Origin: Daejeonia sp002484105
GTDB taxonomy: Bacteria > Bacteroidota > Bacteroidia > Flavobacteriales > Weeksellaceae
DNA length: 64,000 nucleotides
Assembly: GCF_051175565.1 (NCBI RefSeq)
Contig: NZ_CP195105.1
Location: forward strand, 806,001 to 870,000
Direction: 5' to 3'
A model generated the notes under the pieces. That model did no database searches, was not told the DNA's origin, and saw only the letters and a program-made list of their open reading frames with translations. The translations under genes and the position numbers were made by a program. Shown here in pieces: positions 25,925 to 35,564 of the stretch; the first letter of the stretch is position 1, and each line of letters opens with the position of its first letter.

Positions 25925-27040
25925 ATGCAGCGATTAGAAGAATTCCTGAACCTTGGGATACCATTTTTTTATGTGAAGCTTGTACTGGGCTTTGTGCTGT
26001 CTTTTCTGATCTGTTTTTTCAGCATCCCGACCATTATCAAAATTTCCCGGAGAAAAAATCTGATGGACGAGCCTGGCATTCGCAGTTCCCATCTTCGTAA
26101 AATCCCAAATCTCGGTGGTATTGCTATTTTTTATTCCATCGGAATCTGTGCGTCTGTTTTTGCCTACGAACTTTTTGATCTGTACAAATTTCTGTTTGCA
26201 TCCATGATTATCCTGCTCTATGTAGGTGTTATGGACGATATTGTTGTGATGCGGGCCTATAAGAAACTTCTGGTGCAGGTGCTGGTTTCTGTGCTGATTG
26301 TGGTAGGCTCGGATATTCGCATACGAAATCTTTTCGGAGTTTTTGGTGTCTACGAACTCAATTATTTCCTAAGTGTCATCTTCAGTGTGGTTACTTTTAT
26401 TATCCTGATCAATGCCTTTAATCTGATTGATGGTATAGACGGTCTTGCTGGCGGTTATTCGGTCATTTGCAGTGCGCTGTTCGGCATCAGCTATTTTCGT
26501 TTGGGCGCCTATAATTATCCGCTGGTAATTCTTTCTGCGGTCATCATCGGGGCTGTTCTGGCGTTTCTGTATTATAATCTTTCCAATTACCGCAGTGTGA
26601 AGATTTTCATGGGAGATACCGGATCTATGCTGCTGGGGTTTCTTCTGGCATTCACAGCTGTTTGTTTCATAGATATTTTTATTGACAAGAATATCCCAGG
26701 TATCCCGCGTTATCATCTGCAATCGGCACCGGTAATTGCTGTGGCAATCCTTATTCTGCCTATTGTAGACACGCTGAATGTGATTCTGATACGGCTTTCC
26801 CTAAAGAAATCTCCGTTTGAGGCAGACAAGAACCATATTCACCACCGTGTTCTGAAACTCGGTGTTACCCATCGAAGAGCTACTTTTTATATCCTGTGCT
26901 ATTATCTTTTTGTAGTGGCTGTTGCGTATTTCCTGAGGCATTTGGAAGATAATCTGCTGCTGATGATTATTATGGCTCTCGGTTTTCTGGGAGCTTATAT
27001 CCCGAATATTATCCTTAAATATAGAAAGTCTGCAAATTAA
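25925..27040 (+). CDS. MraY/WecA-like undecaprenyl-phosphate glycosyl-1-phosphate transferase
   Basis: A 371-residue polytopic membrane enzyme starting polysaccharide synthesis by moving a sugar-1-phosphate onto undecaprenyl phosphate. Family motifs are all visible: YVGVMDDIVV, NAFNLIDGIDGLAGG (catalytic Asp region), FMGDTGSMLLGF and the cytoplasmic His loop DKNHIHHRVL. The HIHHR type is common to WecA rather than MraY. It lies immediately after the polymerase gene. The sugar is unknown. Confidence 0.92.
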   Translation: MQRLEEFLNLGIPFFYVKLVLGFVLSFLICFFSIPTIIKISRRKNLMDEPGIRSSHLRKIPNLGGIAIFYSIGICASVFAYELFDLYKFLFASMIILLYVGVMDDIVVMRAYKKLLVQVLVSVLIVVGSDIRIRNLFGVFGVYELNYFLSVIFSVVTFIILINAFNLIDGIDGLAGGYSVICSALFGISYFRLGAYNYPLVILSAVIIGAVLAFLYYNLSNYRSVKIFMGDTGSMLLGFLLAFTAVCFIDIFIDKNIPGIPRYHLQSAPVIAVAILILPIVDTLNVILIRLSLKKSPFEADKNHIHHRVLKLGVTHRRATFYILCYYLFVVAVAYFLRHLEDNLLLMIIMALGFLGAYIPNIILKYRKSAN

Positions 27041-27043
27041 TTT

Positions 27044-27051
27044 TATTTTTG
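27044..27051 (+). promoter_or_regulatory. -7 promoter element before the Wza-like gene
   Basis: TATTTTTG, 16 bases before the ATG at 27068, directly after the WecA-like stop. It could give the export genes a second promoter. Confidence 0.5.
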
Positions 27052-27067
27052 TGCTCAATTATACAAG

Positions 27068-27925
27068 ATGAAAAATATAAAAATCATATTCCCGCTGTTT
27101 TTACTGATGGTGCTGACATCATGTATCACATCCAAAGATCTCCGCTATATGCAGCCCAGCGAAAGCCTGACCATAGACCAGGAAGGCTTGATTCCCTACA
27201 GTATGCAGCCCTACCGCGTGACGAAAAATGATATTTTCAATCTGAATATTGTGACCACCCCAAAAGGGGATGCTGCGCAATTCTATTCCAGATTCAACAC
27301 GTCGGGAGGAGAAAATTCCGGCTCCGGCGGTGGCGTTGGTGTCTCCGGTGTTGGAGGTGGGGGCAACAACAGTAGTGACAGATTTTATTTCTCAGGAATT
27401 AAGCTGGATTCGCAGGGCGATATTCATATTCTGGGAATTACGCAGCCTATAAAAGCAGAAGGCCGCACAGTAGAAGATATCCAGAAAGAAATCCAGAGTT
27501 ATGTCAACCAGAATTTCCTTGAGGGCAAAGCAGAAGTACGCCTCAATCTCGACGGTATCAGCTACTATATCCTGGGAGATTCTGAAACCGTTGGCATTAC
27601 CGGACAGAAAAAAGCCTATACACAGCAACTGAATATCTTTGAAGCCCTTGCCAACAATGGCGGGCTGAACCGCACAGTAGACAGAAGCAACGTATTGCTT
27701 CTGAGAAAATATCCTGAAGGCATGAAGGAAGTGCGCCTCGACCTTACCCGTGAAGATGTTGTCAACTCACCCTATTTCTGGTTGCAGAACGGAGATATGC
27801 TGATGCTCAATACCCGTAAGAAAAGCATTAACGGATTCGGAAAAGATCCTATACAGACCCTTACCACAGGAGTTTCGCTGCTGACAACCGCTATGTCCAT
27901 CTATTTATTAATTACAAGACTATAA
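27068..27925 (+). CDS. Wza-like polysaccharide export lipoprotein
   Basis: A 285-residue outer-membrane lipoprotein: signal peptide with lipobox LTSC near residue 19, then the Poly_export domain (PYRVTKNDIFNLNIVT ... GDIHILGIT) and a SLBB-like part (ISYYILGDSETVGITG). A Gly/Ser-rich insertion of about 25 residues (near 80-105) interrupts the export domain. A C-terminal hydrophobic helix follows. Together with the Wzc-like partner 6 bases downstream it would form the trans-envelope export channel. Confidence 0.9.
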   Translation: MKNIKIIFPLFLLMVLTSCITSKDLRYMQPSESLTIDQEGLIPYSMQPYRVTKNDIFNLNIVTTPKGDAAQFYSRFNTSGGENSGSGGGVGVSGVGGGGNNSSDRFYFSGIKLDSQGDIHILGITQPIKAEGRTVEDIQKEIQSYVNQNFLEGKAEVRLNLDGISYYILGDSETVGITGQKKAYTQQLNIFEALANNGGLNRTVDRSNVLLLRKYPEGMKEVRLDLTREDVVNSPYFWLQNGDMLMLNTRKKSINGFGKDPIQTLTTGVSLLTTAMSIYLLITRL

Positions 27926-27931
27926 CTCAAA

Positions 27932-30412
27932 ATGATTCCTGAAACCCAAAACCTGAAAAAACAGGAAAAACCTGAAGAAAAGGCAGGATCATTTTCTATT
28001 TTTGATCCGGAGCACTTCCTGAAAAGAATCCTAAAAAACTGGTACTGGTTTGTCATCATGTTTGCACTGGGATATTTCATTTCCTATGTATACAGTAAAT
28101 ATTATGCGCAGCGCGTCTATGCCTCTAATCTTTCGCTGAGTATTTCCAGTAATACGGCAAGTTATTTTACTCCCAACCAGTCCATTAACTTTATCTGGGG
28201 GCAGAGTTCCAACCGTGATGGGGTTTTCCTCAAAAAGATGATACTTTCCCGTACTCACAATGAGTATCTCGTCAAAAAACTTGGCCTCTATGTCAATTAT
28301 GCAACAAAAGGGACGATCAAGCAGACCTATCTTGACAAGTACGACTCTCCGGTATTTCTGGAAGTGGACGAAAACCATCTGCAACAGGTCAATATGCCCA
28401 TCACCCTGATTCCGAAAGGGAACGACCGCTATGAAGTGGTGCTTCCGGAAGAAGGCCTTTCCAACAATTTGTACAACTATAAAGCAGAAGGCTTTCAGAG
28501 TATTTCCGCCTACGCCCGCCCGGCCAATAAAGTGATCGGTATCAACCAGTGGTACGAGGCTCCAAATCTGAAATTCCGCCTTGTCAGAAATCCGGAAATG
28601 CCCGCTATTAAACTCGAAAATATCATTATCCGTCTCAGTACCGTCAATCAGTCGGTGAATGATATTATCTCTAATATTTCTGTGGATTTTGACAAGGAAC
28701 TGCCCACCATCATGATCATCACCAAAAGAGGCTATAACCTGAACGGAACCGTGCAGTTTCTGAATACCACTGTACGCGAACTGATTGAAAAGCGCCGCCT
28801 GGATGATAATATGGTGGATCAGAACACCATGAAATATATCAACGAAAATCTGGCAAGAATCCGCGTGAAACTTGATTCTGCTGCCGATAAACTGAACAGT
28901 CTGAAAGTTAATAACAATCTTTTTGACATGCAGGACAAGGATGTGAAAATTCTCGACCAGATTTCGGATATGGAAAAGAAAAGGTCGGATCTTGTGGAAC
29001 GTATCAATGCACTGAATTCTGTACGCGGCTCCCTGAACTCGTCCAACCTCGACCGTATGATCAGCCTGAATGCCGCAGGTATCGAAGATGGAATGTTCAC
29101 AGCTACAGTATCCGAACTCAAAAGCCTGTATGCCAAAAAACGCGAGTTGGCCACCATTTATACGCCAAATTCCGAGCCGATGCGCGAGATTAACCGCCTG
29201 ATAGATGAAGCCAGGAGAGGAGGACAGGGCGGCCTGAACCGTTACTATACGGAATTTGCAAAAGAACTAAATGAGGTGAACACTAAAATAGCTGCTGCAG
29301 AAACGGCTCTTGTAGGCCTTCCGGAAAAGCAGCGCCGTTATCTCGATGTGCAGCGCGGATACAACATTATCGAAAGTACGTATAACACCCTGCTCACCAA
29401 ACAGACGGAGACGCAGATGCGTGCCGCAACCGGAACTTCGGATCTGACCATTATTGATGATGCTAAAAATCTGGGACAACCTCCGATCGCACCCAATATA
29501 AAACGTACCGAAATGCTGATTATCGGAGGGTTGCTGCTGATTCCGCTTCTGCTGATCCTGATTGGAGAACTGCTGGATACCAAAATCCGCAACGTACGTG
29601 AAGTGATCAAAGTGACCAAAATCCCTCTGCTGGGTGTTATTGGCAAGAACAATCACGAAAATAATCTGACTGTACTCGAACAGCCGAAATCTTCCATTTC
29701 TGAAGCTTTTCGTGGGATACGTGCCAACCTTCGCTTTCTGTATAATGAAGACGGCAAGAGTAAGGTTATTCTGGTAACTTCTTCGGTGGGCGGAGAAGGA
29801 AAAACTTATACCTCCATCAATATTGCCTCCGTTCTTGGCCTTAGTGGGAAAAAGACCATTCTGCTCGGTATGGATCTCAGAAAGCCGAAAATTTTCGGAG
29901 ACTTCAAAGTGAACAATAAGTATGGTGTGTCCAACTACCTTACCGGTGAGGTGGATATTGAACAGATTGTCAATAAAACCCAGATTGATTCTCTGGATGT
30001 CATTACTTCCGGACCGATACCTCCGAATCCGTCAGAATTGCTGATGAGCCAGAAAAATATAGATTTTATCAACAGACTGCGTGAGATTTATGATTTTATT
30101 ATCATCGATTCGCCGCCGGTAGGCCTGGTGGCAGACTCTTTCGAGCTGATGAAGTATACAGATGCCAATGTCTATGTCGTACGTCACGAGTATACGGAAA
30201 AATACATGCTGAAAATGATTACCGAAAAGTATTTTGATCACGAAATCCAGCATCTGGGCTTGGTTTACAACGATTATCAGGTGGATAAAGGTTATGGCTA
30301 CGGCTACGGTTACGGCTATGGCTACGGTTATTTTGATGAAGACCGGAATTACAAAGAGCCGACACTGATCAGGATCAGAAACCGGATCCGGAAAATTTTC
30401 AACAAAAACTGA
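27932..30412 (+). CDS. Wzc-like polysaccharide co-polymerase and BY-type tyrosine kinase
   Basis: An 826-residue inner-membrane protein. TM1 lies at about 36-55, followed by a Wzz domain, long coiled coils with a GNVR-like region, TM2 (MLIIGGLLLIPLLLILIGEL) and a cytoplasmic kinase. Walker A is SVGGEGKTYTS, Walker A' is LLGMDLRKPKIFG and Walker B is FIIIDSPPVGLVAD. The tail holds seven GY dipeptides in a row plus further Tyr, the autophosphorylation cluster of BY kinases. It controls chain length and export with the Wza-like protein. The tail is encoded by near-perfect GGYTAY repeats at about 30291-30332. Confidence 0.93.
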   Translation: MIPETQNLKKQEKPEEKAGSFSIFDPEHFLKRILKNWYWFVIMFALGYFISYVYSKYYAQRVYASNLSLSISSNTASYFTPNQSINFIWGQSSNRDGVFLKKMILSRTHNEYLVKKLGLYVNYATKGTIKQTYLDKYDSPVFLEVDENHLQQVNMPITLIPKGNDRYEVVLPEEGLSNNLYNYKAEGFQSISAYARPANKVIGINQWYEAPNLKFRLVRNPEMPAIKLENIIIRLSTVNQSVNDIISNISVDFDKELPTIMIITKRGYNLNGTVQFLNTTVRELIEKRRLDDNMVDQNTMKYINENLARIRVKLDSAADKLNSLKVNNNLFDMQDKDVKILDQISDMEKKRSDLVERINALNSVRGSLNSSNLDRMISLNAAGIEDGMFTATVSELKSLYAKKRELATIYTPNSEPMREINRLIDEARRGGQGGLNRYYTEFAKELNEVNTKIAAAETALVGLPEKQRRYLDVQRGYNIIESTYNTLLTKQTETQMRAATGTSDLTIIDDAKNLGQPPIAPNIKRTEMLIIGGLLLIPLLLILIGELLDTKIRNVREVIKVTKIPLLGVIGKNNHENNLTVLEQPKSSISEAFRGIRANLRFLYNEDGKSKVILVTSSVGGEGKTYTSINIASVLGLSGKKTILLGMDLRKPKIFGDFKVNNKYGVSNYLTGEVDIEQIVNKTQIDSLDVITSGPIPPNPSELLMSQKNIDFINRLREIYDFIIIDSPPVGLVADSFELMKYTDANVYVVRHEYTEKYMLKMITEKYFDHEIQHLGLVYNDYQVDKGYGYGYGYGYGYGYFDEDRNYKEPTLIRIRNRIRKIFNKN

Positions 30413-30419
30413 TTATGGT

Positions 30420-30451
30420 AAAAATCTCAAAACACCGTTTTGAGATTTTTT
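30420..30451 (+). terminator. Terminator at the end of the polysaccharide locus
   Basis: Perfect 14-base-pair stem AAAAATCTCAAAAC / GTTTTGAGATTTTT with loop ACC. Confidence 0.92.
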
Positions 30452-30587
30452 CATCTTTCGCAAGGTTTTCCTTTTTTCATCGGCTTACTCGAGAATAAAA
30501 AAAAGATTTATCCGTTTAATTTAAAATTTATACTTTTTTATTTCTATTTAACTAAATATTAAGAATTTCACTAAGATAAAAATGTTT

Positions 30588-30595
30588 TATATTTG
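30588..30595 (+). promoter_or_regulatory. -7 promoter element for the porG-bamA operon
   Basis: TATATTTG; it overlaps the beginning of the longest open frame (ATG 30582), so that ATG would be upstream of the transcript. This favours the GTG at 30615 as the real start. Confidence 0.6.
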
Positions 30596-30614
30596 CACAA
30601 ATTTTAAAAGACTG

Positions 30615-31550
30615 GTGAGGTACAGACCGACATTAACCTCTTTGCTGGCCGTGGTTTTGATTGCTGTTTTTGGTACGCTTCGGGCACAAAGACATGAACT
30701 GGGAATCAGGCTCGGAATGAGCAATCTGGTGGGCGACATCGGACGCACAAACTATATTTTGCAGAAGCCTTTTGGAGGCCGGTTGTATGATTATGGCGTT
30801 CCGTTCTATGCTGGCGTTCTTTATCGTATGAATTTCAATCCGTATCAGACACTGCGTTTCGATCTGGGCTGGAGTCATGTGCAGTTTGATGACAAATACG
30901 CGAAAGAGCAGTACCGAAGAAACCGGGGATATTGGGGAACCAATTCTGCCTTTGAAGCCGATGTGCTTTTTGAATACTATTTTCTGCCCGTAAACAACGA
31001 ACAGAAAAACGGATTGCTGAGTCCGTACATATTCGGCGGTCTCGGATTCATGACACCCAGTGTAAGAACACTGAATGTTAAGGTAAGATCTGATGCGAAC
31101 TCACTTGAAGGGTATAATGAGTTATATTCTCATGTAGATCCTGAATCTTCGGATCCGAATAACCCAGACAATTTTTATGTAGGTATATTTACTGCCTCTA
31201 AGAATAAACTGGTGATGTCCACACCGTTTGGTGTTGGTCTGAAATATAAATTTAACTATAACTGGGCGCTGTCCGGCGAGTTTATGTTCCGCCCGACATT
31301 CTCAGACGGTATCGATTACAGTGCCATTGCCGAGAAAGATGTCAAATACTCTTTTACAAGTATTGACAATACAGATGAGGCCAACAAGAAATACGGAAAA
31401 GATCCGTATAAAACACAGGCGAAAGAAGATGCCCAGGCTTATCTGGACAGAAATAATGTAGGTAACACAAGATCAAAAGACTGGATCAACAGTATAACCC
31501 TCAGCCTGACTTATTCGTTCGGAAGGCCACCGTGTTACTGTGAAGAATGA
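30615..31550 (+). CDS. porG: PorG-like outer-membrane protein of type IX secretion (DUF6089)
   Basis: A 311-residue beta-barrel protein. With the GTG at 30615 the N-terminus MRYRPTLTSLLAVVLIAVFG is a clean signal peptide cleaved after LRAQ; the longer frame from 30582 includes the -7 box. The mature part has LGIRLGMSNLVGDIGRTNY and glycine/aromatic strands (SPYIFGGLGFM). The same order porG-uppS-bamA-ompH is known in Porphyromonas gingivalis, where PorG anchors the PorK/N ring. The C-terminus ends in CYCEE; whether these Cys contact PorK is inference. Confidence 0.82.
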   Translation: MRYRPTLTSLLAVVLIAVFGTLRAQRHELGIRLGMSNLVGDIGRTNYILQKPFGGRLYDYGVPFYAGVLYRMNFNPYQTLRFDLGWSHVQFDDKYAKEQYRRNRGYWGTNSAFEADVLFEYYFLPVNNEQKNGLLSPYIFGGLGFMTPSVRTLNVKVRSDANSLEGYNELYSHVDPESSDPNNPDNFYVGIFTASKNKLVMSTPFGVGLKYKFNYNWALSGEFMFRPTFSDGIDYSAIAEKDVKYSFTSIDNTDEANKKYGKDPYKTQAKEDAQAYLDRNNVGNTRSKDWINSITLSLTYSFGRPPCYCEE

Positions 31551-31554
31551 TTGT

Positions 31555-32304
31555 ATGAAATCGTATAAAGAAGATATTTGCCCCGAAAGACTCCCACAGC
31601 ACGTTGCCATCATCATGGATGGGAACGGAAGATGGGCTAAGGCCAAGGGTGAAAAAAGAACATTTGGACACAAAAATGCAATTAAGGCAGTGCGCAATGC
31701 CATCAATGCCTGCAACGAAATTCATATTCCTTATCTTACTCTTTATACCTTTTCGTCCGAAAACTGGAATCGCCCTGCGGATGAGGTAGACACACTGATG
31801 AATCTGCTCTCGGAAACATTGCTTGCAGAAGCCGAAGAGATTTTTTCTAAAGGATTGCGCATGCACGTCATCGGTGATGTGACTCAGCTGCCGGAACTGG
31901 TACGCGAGCAACTGCTGAATGTAGTGGAAATGACCAGAGATAACACCTCCGGAAATCTGATTCTTGCTCTGAACTATGGCGCTCAAAAAGAAATTCTGAA
32001 AGCCGTAAAGGAAATCAGTAGCAAAGTGAAGGAAGGTATTATAACAGCCGATGATATCGACGAAAAAATGTTCAGCCGGCATCTCTATACCCGAGATTTT
32101 CCGGATGTTGATCTGCTGATACGCACCAGCGGCGAAGTACGCATCAGCAATTTTCTGCTCTGGCAGATTGCGTATGCAGAACTTCAGTTTCTGGATATCC
32201 TCTGGCCCGATTTTACCAAGGAAGATTTCTTCAAATGTATTGTCGACTATCAGACCAAAGAAAGAAGGTACGGCAAAACCAGTGAACAGTTACAGAATAA
32301 TTAA
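31555..32304 (+). CDS. uppS: Isoprenyl transferase (undecaprenyl diphosphate synthase)
   Basis: A 249-residue cis-prenyltransferase making the lipid carrier for cell-wall and polysaccharide synthesis. Motifs: HVAIIMDGNGRWAKAKG with catalytic Asp22, YLTLYTFSSENWNRP, LILALNYGAQKEIL, and DLLIRTSGEVRISNFLLWQ followed by YAELQF. The start is ATG 31555, four bases after the porG stop. Second gene of the porG-uppS-bamA-ompH-ompH operon. Confidence 0.96.
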   Translation: MKSYKEDICPERLPQHVAIIMDGNGRWAKAKGEKRTFGHKNAIKAVRNAINACNEIHIPYLTLYTFSSENWNRPADEVDTLMNLLSETLLAEAEEIFSKGLRMHVIGDVTQLPELVREQLLNVVEMTRDNTSGNLILALNYGAQKEILKAVKEISSKVKEGIITADDIDEKMFSRHLYTRDFPDVDLLIRTSGEVRISNFLLWQIAYAELQFLDILWPDFTKEDFFKCIVDYQTKERRYGKTSEQLQNN

Positions 32305-32331
32305 TAAGAAAGAGATTAGAACAAATATCAA

Positions 32332-34887
32332 ATGAGATTGAAATTCATCCCCATCATTATGTTTGTTGCTTCTGCACATTTTTATGGACAGGTTACGACG
32401 CAGCAGGGAGACAGTCAGGATAATAATCCTGTATATGCAGAAAACCAGAAGGGAACCTATATTCTGAAAGATATCGTTGTGGATGGTGTCAAAAAATTTT
32501 CGCCGGCACAGATTCTCAGGTTTACAGGGCTCAATAAAAACGAACAGGTGGAGATCCCCGGACAAAAGATCAGCAACGCGGTCAAAAAACTCTGGGAATC
32601 TGACAATTTCTCGGAAGTAGAGGTCTATGTAGAAAGCATTGAAGGTGATCAGATTGTGCTGAGATTTAGTCTCCAGGATCTTAAAGATCTTGGTGAAGTG
32701 AACATTACCGGAAAAGGAATCGGAAAATCTAAAAGAGAAAAAATCATTAAAGATAATGATCTGAAACCCGGAAAAAAGATTACCAACAACCTGATTTCGA
32801 CACTGAAATATAAAATACCGCAGGAATATGTGAACAAAGGCTTCTCTGATGCACGCATCCGCATCAAAGACAAACCCAATGCCGGCGATCCGAATATGGT
32901 AAACTGGACTATTGAAGTAGACAAGGGAAAAAGAATAAAAGTGGACAAAATAACCTTTGAAGGAAACAACGAGATCTCTTCCCGCAAACTTCGGAAAAAA
33001 GGTTTTAAAAATACCAAGCAGAAGAGACTCTCCATTGGAGGAATCTTCAAACCTTCCAAATTCGTGAAGGAGAAATATGATGAAGACAAAGTCAACCTTA
33101 TCAATCTCTACCAGTCTCTTGGATACCGCGATGCACAGATTCTGAATGATTCTGTAGCGCGCAACAAAAACAATAATTACGTTATCGATGTCAAGCTGAA
33201 TGAAGGTAAAAAATATTACATCGGCAATATTACCTTCCAGGGGAACACCACATACTCTACAGAAGTACTAGAAAAAGTACTCGGATACAAGACAGGCGAT
33301 GTGTATGATGCAGTAGGTTTCAACAAAAAAGTAGGGGAAGACGGTGGTAAAGAGGATGATTCTGATATCAAATCACTTTACCTGAACAACGGATTCCTGT
33401 TCTCCAATGTTACTCCGGTCGAAAAATCAGTTGACGGAGACAAAGTAAACCTGGAAGTACGCATCAACGAAGGCGAAAAAGCAACCTGGAACCGTGTCAC
33501 ATGGTCCGGAAACACCACAACACATGATCACGTTATTCTGAGATCTCTTTATACCAGACCGGGCGATCTGTTCTCGAAAGCAGAAATCAAGAAAACCTAT
33601 TTTACACTTGCCGGAATGCAGTATTTTGATCCGCAGCAGGTGGGGCAGCAGATAGATCCTCAGCCACAGGATAATACGGTGAACATCCACTGGACACTGG
33701 TAGAAAAAGGATCGTCACAGGTTCAGTTGCAGGCCGGATATGGAGGAAATTCCTTTATCGGGACTCTCGGGCTGACGTTCAACAACTTCTCTTTGAGAAA
33801 TTTCCTTAAGCTGAAAGATTTCAAACCGGTTCCGCAGGGCGACGGGCAGACATTCTCCATCCAGGCACAGGCAGGACAGTATTTCCAGAACTACGGAATT
33901 TCGTTTGTCGAACCCTGGCTCTTCGGAAAAAGACCATCTGCACTTTCGTTCAGTGTCAACTATTCGAGAGTGAAAACCTATACCGATACCACTTATTCCA
34001 CCATGGGGCATCTGGGGATATTTTCTGCGAGTACCGGACTGTCTACTCAGCTCAACTGGCCGGATAACTGGTTTTCGCTCTATACAGGGATTCAGTACCA
34101 GAAATATAAATTTAACGAATATCCGTTCTATTTTGGTAATACAACAGAATATAACGGTGATGCCAATAACTTCTCGTTCAATATTGGTCTCAGCAGAAAC
34201 TCTGCCGGTTACGACCCCATTTTCCCAACACAGGGATCCAATATTGAGGCGACCATTAAATTTACTCCTCCTTATTCGCTGTTCGGGCACAAAGATTATT
34301 CTACCATGACAGCACTCGAAAAGTACAAATGGATGGAGTTCTATAAGGTAAAGCTGAAAGCAGATACCTATAATACCGTTGTTGGGAAGCTTGTCTTGAG
34401 AAGTACTGCCGAAATGGGCTTTATGGACGGCTACAACTCCGAACTCGGTGCACCGCCATTTGAAAGATTCTATATGGGGGGTGTGGGGCTTTTCAACGGA
34501 CGGTACGACGGTCGTGAGCTGATTCCGCTTCGAGGTTACGAAAACGCTTCCACAACAGGTTATACATCCGGAAGTACCACAGATATCACACCGTACGGAG
34601 GAGGTACCATTTACAACCGGTTCTCGCTGGAGCTCAGATACCCGATTTCCATGAACCAGACGGCGAAAATTTATGCACTGACCTTCCTGGAAGGCGGTAA
34701 CGTCTGGAACAAATGGGGAGACTATAATCCTTTTCAGTTAAAAAGATCTGCCGGTTTGGGTATCCGCGTTTATATGGGAGCATTCGGACTTATCGGTTTC
34801 GACTTTGCTTATGGATTTGACAAGCCAATTGGCTCTTCTGAACCTTCCGGCTGGCAGACACACTTCCTGATGAACCAGACTCTCTAA
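32332..34887 (+). CDS. bamA: Outer-membrane protein assembly factor BamA
   Basis: An 851-residue Omp85 protein inserting beta-barrels into the outer membrane. A signal peptide ends near FYGQ. Successive POTRA domains follow (YILKDIVVDGVKKFSPAQI, DKITFEGNNEISSRKLRKKG, YIGNITFQGNTTYSTEVLEK, NRVTWSGNTTTHDHVILRSL). The 16-strand barrel contains ERFYMGGVGLFNGRYDGREL and the conserved RGYEN turn, and ends FLMNQTL. The two Skp-like chaperones follow. The 27-base gap after uppS shows no promoter. Confidence 0.96.
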   Translation: MRLKFIPIIMFVASAHFYGQVTTQQGDSQDNNPVYAENQKGTYILKDIVVDGVKKFSPAQILRFTGLNKNEQVEIPGQKISNAVKKLWESDNFSEVEVYVESIEGDQIVLRFSLQDLKDLGEVNITGKGIGKSKREKIIKDNDLKPGKKITNNLISTLKYKIPQEYVNKGFSDARIRIKDKPNAGDPNMVNWTIEVDKGKRIKVDKITFEGNNEISSRKLRKKGFKNTKQKRLSIGGIFKPSKFVKEKYDEDKVNLINLYQSLGYRDAQILNDSVARNKNNNYVIDVKLNEGKKYYIGNITFQGNTTYSTEVLEKVLGYKTGDVYDAVGFNKKVGEDGGKEDDSDIKSLYLNNGFLFSNVTPVEKSVDGDKVNLEVRINEGEKATWNRVTWSGNTTTHDHVILRSLYTRPGDLFSKAEIKKTYFTLAGMQYFDPQQVGQQIDPQPQDNTVNIHWTLVEKGSSQVQLQAGYGGNSFIGTLGLTFNNFSLRNFLKLKDFKPVPQGDGQTFSIQAQAGQYFQNYGISFVEPWLFGKRPSALSFSVNYSRVKTYTDTTYSTMGHLGIFSASTGLSTQLNWPDNWFSLYTGIQYQKYKFNEYPFYFGNTTEYNGDANNFSFNIGLSRNSAGYDPIFPTQGSNIEATIKFTPPYSLFGHKDYSTMTALEKYKWMEFYKVKLKADTYNTVVGKLVLRSTAEMGFMDGYNSELGAPPFERFYMGGVGLFNGRYDGRELIPLRGYENASTTGYTSGSTTDITPYGGGTIYNRFSLELRYPISMNQTAKIYALTFLEGGNVWNKWGDYNPFQLKRSAGLGIRVYMGAFGLIGFDFAYGFDKPIGSSEPSGWQTHFLMNQTL

Positions 34888-34898
34888 AATATATTAGG

Positions 34899-35540
34899 AT
34901 GAAAAAAATCAAGTTTTTATTACCGTTAATTTTTCTGTTCCAGGCAATACAGGCACAGAAGATAGGCGTAGTGGATACCAACTATATTCTCGGCAAACTC
35001 CCACAGTATAAAGAAGCAGAAGGAAGGCTGAACGGGCAGATTAAAAACTGGGAAACAGAAATCCAGCGTTTGCAGAAAGAATATGATACTAAGAAAAGTG
35101 CCTTTGAAAACGAAAAAGTGCTCCTCGTTGGAGATCAGTTGAAAGACCGTCAGAAAGAACTTGACGATCTGGACACCCGGATCAAAGATCTTGTAGCCAA
35201 AAGATTTGGGGCCAACGGAGAAGTAGTGGTTTCCAGATCCAACCTTACCAAACCTTTTCAGGATCAGATTTGGAATGCGGTGAATACCGTAGTGGAGAAG
35301 AATAATTTGGGCATAGTTCTTGATAAAAGCAACAACATCAGTGTGATATTCCTGGATCCTAAATACGACTATACCGACAAAGTACTGGATATTCTCCTGA
35401 AAAATCAACCTAAAGAAAGCAAGGAAGATAAAATCAAAACCAATGGACGGTCTGCAACTCCCGGCAGAAGCTTAAGAGCCCCGGCGGGAAAAAGCTCTGC
35501 ATTAGAGACCACCCAAAGTATGAAAAAAGTAGCAAAATAA
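34899..35540 (+). CDS. OmpH/Skp-family periplasmic chaperone (first copy)
   Basis: A 213-residue periplasmic protein. A signal peptide ends near IQAQ, and the mature protein starts KIGVVDTNYILGKLPQYKEAE, the Skp beta-strand and helix start, followed by a long coiled coil (YDTKKSAFENEKVLLVGDQL). It carries unfolded outer-membrane proteins to BamA, encoded 11 bases upstream. The C-terminal 45 residues are a Lys/Ser/Arg-rich extension absent from the second copy. Confidence 0.92.
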   Translation: MKKIKFLLPLIFLFQAIQAQKIGVVDTNYILGKLPQYKEAEGRLNGQIKNWETEIQRLQKEYDTKKSAFENEKVLLVGDQLKDRQKELDDLDTRIKDLVAKRFGANGEVVVSRSNLTKPFQDQIWNAVNTVVEKNNLGIVLDKSNNISVIFLDPKYDYTDKVLDILLKNQPKESKEDKIKTNGRSATPGRSLRAPAGKSSALETTQSMKKVAK

Positions 35541-35564
35541 AATTAAATTAATCTATAACATATT

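Noticed and set aside
27300..27370. Gly-rich stretch in the Wza-like gene as a sign of a frameshift
   Set aside because: The frame stays open and the export domain resumes normally on both sides; it is an insertion within a loop.
32331..32338. AATGAGAT, a perfect complement of the altered 16S tail, at bamA
   Set aside because: It overlaps the bamA start codon itself, so spacing is wrong for a ribosome-binding site; likely chance.
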